Shown: piece after piece, positions 60,293-62,500 of the stretch
Layout: every line of letters starts with the position of its first letter
How positions within the stretch are numbered: the first letter of the stretch is position 1
Origin: Leishmania infantum JPCM5
Taxonomy: Eukaryota; Euglenozoa; Kinetoplastea; Trypanosomatida; Trypanosomatidae
Assembly: GCF_000002875.2 (NCBI RefSeq)
Contig: NC_009407.2
Span: 7,501 to 70,000 of the forward strand
Direction: 5' to 3'
DNA length: 62,500 bases
Position numbers and translations under genes: made by a program
The notes under the pieces: generated by a model
The model's database searches: none
Seen by the model: only the letters and a program-made list of their open reading frames with translations
Told to the model about the DNA's origin: nothing

Positions 60293-61701
60293 GTACGGCT
60301 GTATGCGCGCTCCTGTGGTCTTTGCTCGCTTGCGCACTTTTCCTTTTTTGTTTCGTGTGTGTATAGTAGCCACTCCTCTTGTGTAGCAGAGGACGTATCG
60401 ACGTCTGTGTGCCTGTCTGTTGTCAGCATCTTCTCCCCCTTCCCTTTTCCCTTTCTCTGGCTCACCCCTTTCTATTCCTCGCAGTAAAAGAAACGGTCGT
60501 GTGTGTGTGTCGGCGTGCGTGCCTTCACGAGTCCTGTATGGATGTGTCTTGTGGGTGTGAGGCGTTTCTCGGCTTTGTGGTTGACGTAGCTCTTTCGCCC
60601 CCCCCCCTTTTCCATATATCCTTCATCTTGGTAACTGCGCATGTGTGACGCCTTCCTGCCGTGCCCTTCTCGATTCCGACGACTGCGACCTGTGGTGTTA
60701 CCGCCCTCCCCCTCCGCGAATACCGCAAAGGCGGTCACGCCCACCACCGCTGCGACTCGAGGCCCCAGCACCATCTCTCCCCCTCCCTCTCCCTTCTGTT
60801 TTAGTGTATCAGTGTGTGTGTCTTCTTTTTCCTTTGAAAGCATCTCTCTCTCTCGTGTTGTACAGCTCATCCTCTTCTCTCTCTTCTTTGTTGGTCTCCG
60901 TGTGCCACCGAACACAGACGCACACAGAGGCGCACATATTTGTCTATTGCCGAGTCGCATTCGCGTGTTGGCTTGTGTTTGTGTGTGTCTGTGCGCAGTT
61001 GTCGTTGCCTTCTCTCGCGTTGTGTTTTCAGTGCGGCGCTCGTGCTTGCCGTCACCATTGTCCTTCTTGTGGATCAAGAGCAACGAAGCAACACGAGGAG
61101 GCGCACCCGCTCATCTCTGTTCTTTTCGGTGAGAAGACGTTTGTGAAGCGCTTTTCTCTGCGTCTGATTCTTTTTTATTGTTCTGATTTCGAGTACGCGT
61201 GATTACATACGGAGGTGCGTGCGTCGACCTCCCCCCACTCCTCCAACCCACATTCTTCTCTCCAGGGCAACTACGCTAGATCTCCTGTTGGCTGTTAGGG
61301 GTCTGAGCGCCTCTCCCCCCCCCATCGGGCTCACCCTCCGTCTTTGCGCACTTGTTTGTTTCAGCGTCTCCCGCTGCAGCGGTCGTTCGCTCCGCTCCCC
61401 TCTTCGCATTTTTCTGCCTCGACTCGCCGTCCCGACACCGCCTCTTACGTCTCGCGGGACGACCGTGTGAAAGATCAGCGCTTGCGCCGTCGACTTCACT
61501 TTCTTTCGTTGGGTCTCCCTGTACGCGTACCGGCGCACTGCAAAGACACACGTGCAGACGCTCGCACACAGACGCGCACCCCGGCAGACACGGTCACTGC
61601 AATAGGACGTCCGAAGAAGCCGCCGAAGCTTTCCGTCGTGGCTCCTTTCCATCTCTTTTACTTCTGCTCTGTTTGTGAAACCCCACCAACCTGCCGCAGC
61701 A

Positions 61702-62500
61702 ATGCTCCACGAAACGATCGACGAGGAGCTGCCGGTGGAGATGACGGAGGTGCTGCCGTCCGCAGCACCACCGGGACGACCCCACCACCAATCAGACCCG
61801 CTGTATGACTATCGCAGGGAGCATCTGACGTTGCAAGAGCGGCTGGCGGAGATATGGGGGCCGGAGGCCCCGTACACGCCTGTGCCAGAGGAGACGTCGT
61901 CGTGGTTCAAGCGGTACTATTACGGGTGGGTGTACGAGACGGTAGTGCTTGCGTCAAACGAGAAGTTGAAGCACGAGGCGCTGCCCCCGCCAACGCGGGA
62001 TGTGCGCGCGCACGACTGCGGGCTGCGGCTGTCGCGTGCTGTGCAGGCGGCGATGTACGAGCGGAACGCGTGGAACTGCATGGTTGGGACGGAGGTCGTG
62101 AGCACGCTGGACGCTTCGAGTCGCGGTGTTCTGCGGTGGGTCGGGGTGCCGCAGCAGGGCGGGTACACGCGGATGATGGCTGGCGTGGAGTGGAGCGTGC
62201 CGCCGGCTCTGCGCACCGCTGCGAGGTCCGACGACAGCGGTGCGTCGCCGTTCTTCGACGGCGTTGCGCACGGTGAGCACCTGTTCACGCCTGAGCAGAG
62301 TGGCATGTCGACGCTGGAGGAGACTACGACGCTGATGTTGAACCTGACGAGCCGCGGCGGCGTGGTGGAGATTCCGACCCCGAAGCGCTTGCCTCTTGCA
62401 CGCCTTCTGGCGTTCAAGTTGCCCTACTACCTGTGGATGCAAGTGCCGTTTCTGCTTGTCAGCAACATCTGCGTCATCGCGCTGCCCAGCATCCTGCAGG
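61702..62500 (+). CDS. MRPA: ABCC-type ABC transporter (PGPA/MRPA-like), N-terminal part, cut by window end
   Basis: The frame is open from ATG 61702 to the end of the window (266 codons). It starts MLHETIDEELPVEMTEV. Recognisable segments are SSWFKRYYYGWVYETVVLAS and, near the end, RLLAFKLPYYLWMQVPFLLVSNICVIALPSIL, the first transmembrane helix region; neither nucleotide-binding domain is in view. Position right after the RidA gene is that of PGPA (ABCC3) in the Leishmania H locus, an intracellular-vesicle pump that sequesters thiol-metalloid conjugates and contributes to antimony/arsenite resistance when amplified. The assignment rests on context and N-terminal resemblance. Confidence 0.8.
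   Translation, partial: MLHETIDEELPVEMTEVLPSAAPPGRPHHQSDPLYDYRREHLTLQERLAEIWGPEAPYTPVPEETSSWFKRYYYGWVYETVVLASNEKLKHEALPPPTRDVRAHDCGLRLSRAVQAAMYERNAWNCMVGTEVVSTLDASSRGVLRWVGVPQQGGYTRMMAGVEWSVPPALRTAARSDDSGASPFFDGVAHGEHLFTPEQSGMSTLEETTTLMLNLTSRGGVVEIPTPKRLPLARLLAFKLPYYLWMQVPFLLVSNICVIALPSILQ

Larger units (their letters stand above)
58298..61701. other. Long spacer (3.4 kb) upstream of the ABC transporter, many simple repeats
   Basis: No supported gene. Simple repeats include (TA)8 at 58781-58796, (AC)8 at 59505-59520 and (GT)13 at 60261-60286, plus C/T-rich tracts from 60400 to 61700. The H locus in other Leishmania has repeats flanking this transporter that mediate amplification; I could not confirm such a repeat inside this window. 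Confidence 0.5.

Noticed and set aside
1..62500. CRISPR array, bacterial operon signals, rRNA genes
   Set aside because: No spaced short direct repeats, no Shine-Dalgarno pattern and no rRNA sequence seen; the sequence is eukaryotic.

Overview
The window looks like nuclear DNA of a Leishmania-type trypanosomatid. The evidence is: intronless protein genes all on the + strand, G/C-rich coding sequence, intergenic spacers rich in pyrimidine tracts and (CA/GT)n, and several first ATGs that follow a polypyrimidine tract plus AG, as expected for spliced-leader trans-splicing. Gene content and order (mitochondrial tryparedoxin peroxidase, cyclophilin with K-rich tail, arginase-like protein, GDP-mannose pyrophosphorylase, a giant BEACH protein, RidA/L-PSP, then an ABCC/PGPA-type transporter) match, from memory, Leishmania chromosome 23 and Trypanosoma brucei chromosome 8 up to the H locus. 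The species cannot be fixed from the sequence alone.

Layout. 0.2-9.7 kb: an unrecognised 613-aa protein, a gap with one small membrane ORF, a NOT11-like CCR4-NOT subunit, an unrecognised 292-aa protein, UTP15 of the SSU processome and the 2-Cys peroxiredoxin. 10.5-22.6 kb: cyclophilin, a small basic protein, an arginase-like protein with a degraded metal site, a coiled-coil protein, an RMI1/TDRD3-like OB-fold protein with an RGG tail, a family-16-like methyltransferase and GDP-mannose pyrophosphorylase. 22.6-25.7 kb is a 3.1-kb spacer. 25.8-34.9 kb is one 3041-aa BEACH/WD40 protein.

35.7-37.4 kb is a 721-bp tandem repeat (2.3 copies, nearly identical) that does not look protein-coding. Each unit carries one single-hairpin H/ACA-like snoRNA ending in an AGA box, two C/D-box snoRNA candidates and two weaker H/ACA candidates. 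It is best read as a snoRNA gene cluster inside the polycistron.

38-52.8 kb: a divergent, probably inactive cyclophilin-fold protein, V-ATPase subunit c, a CGI-58/ABHD4-like hydrolase, a 3.3-kb spacer, an LRR protein, an unusual LRR plus double cyclic-nucleotide-binding-like protein, a predicted N-myristoylated coiled-coil membrane protein and an unrecognised protein. 53.9-54.5 kb seems to be one gene broken by two frameshifts. 55.7-58.3 kb: a small charged protein, a possible antisense retroelement remnant and RidA. After a 3.4-kb spacer the window ends inside the N-terminus of an ABCC transporter.

The genes share no single pathway, as is normal for trypanosomatid polycistrons. Expression is expected to be set mainly by trans-splicing, UTRs and mRNA decay.
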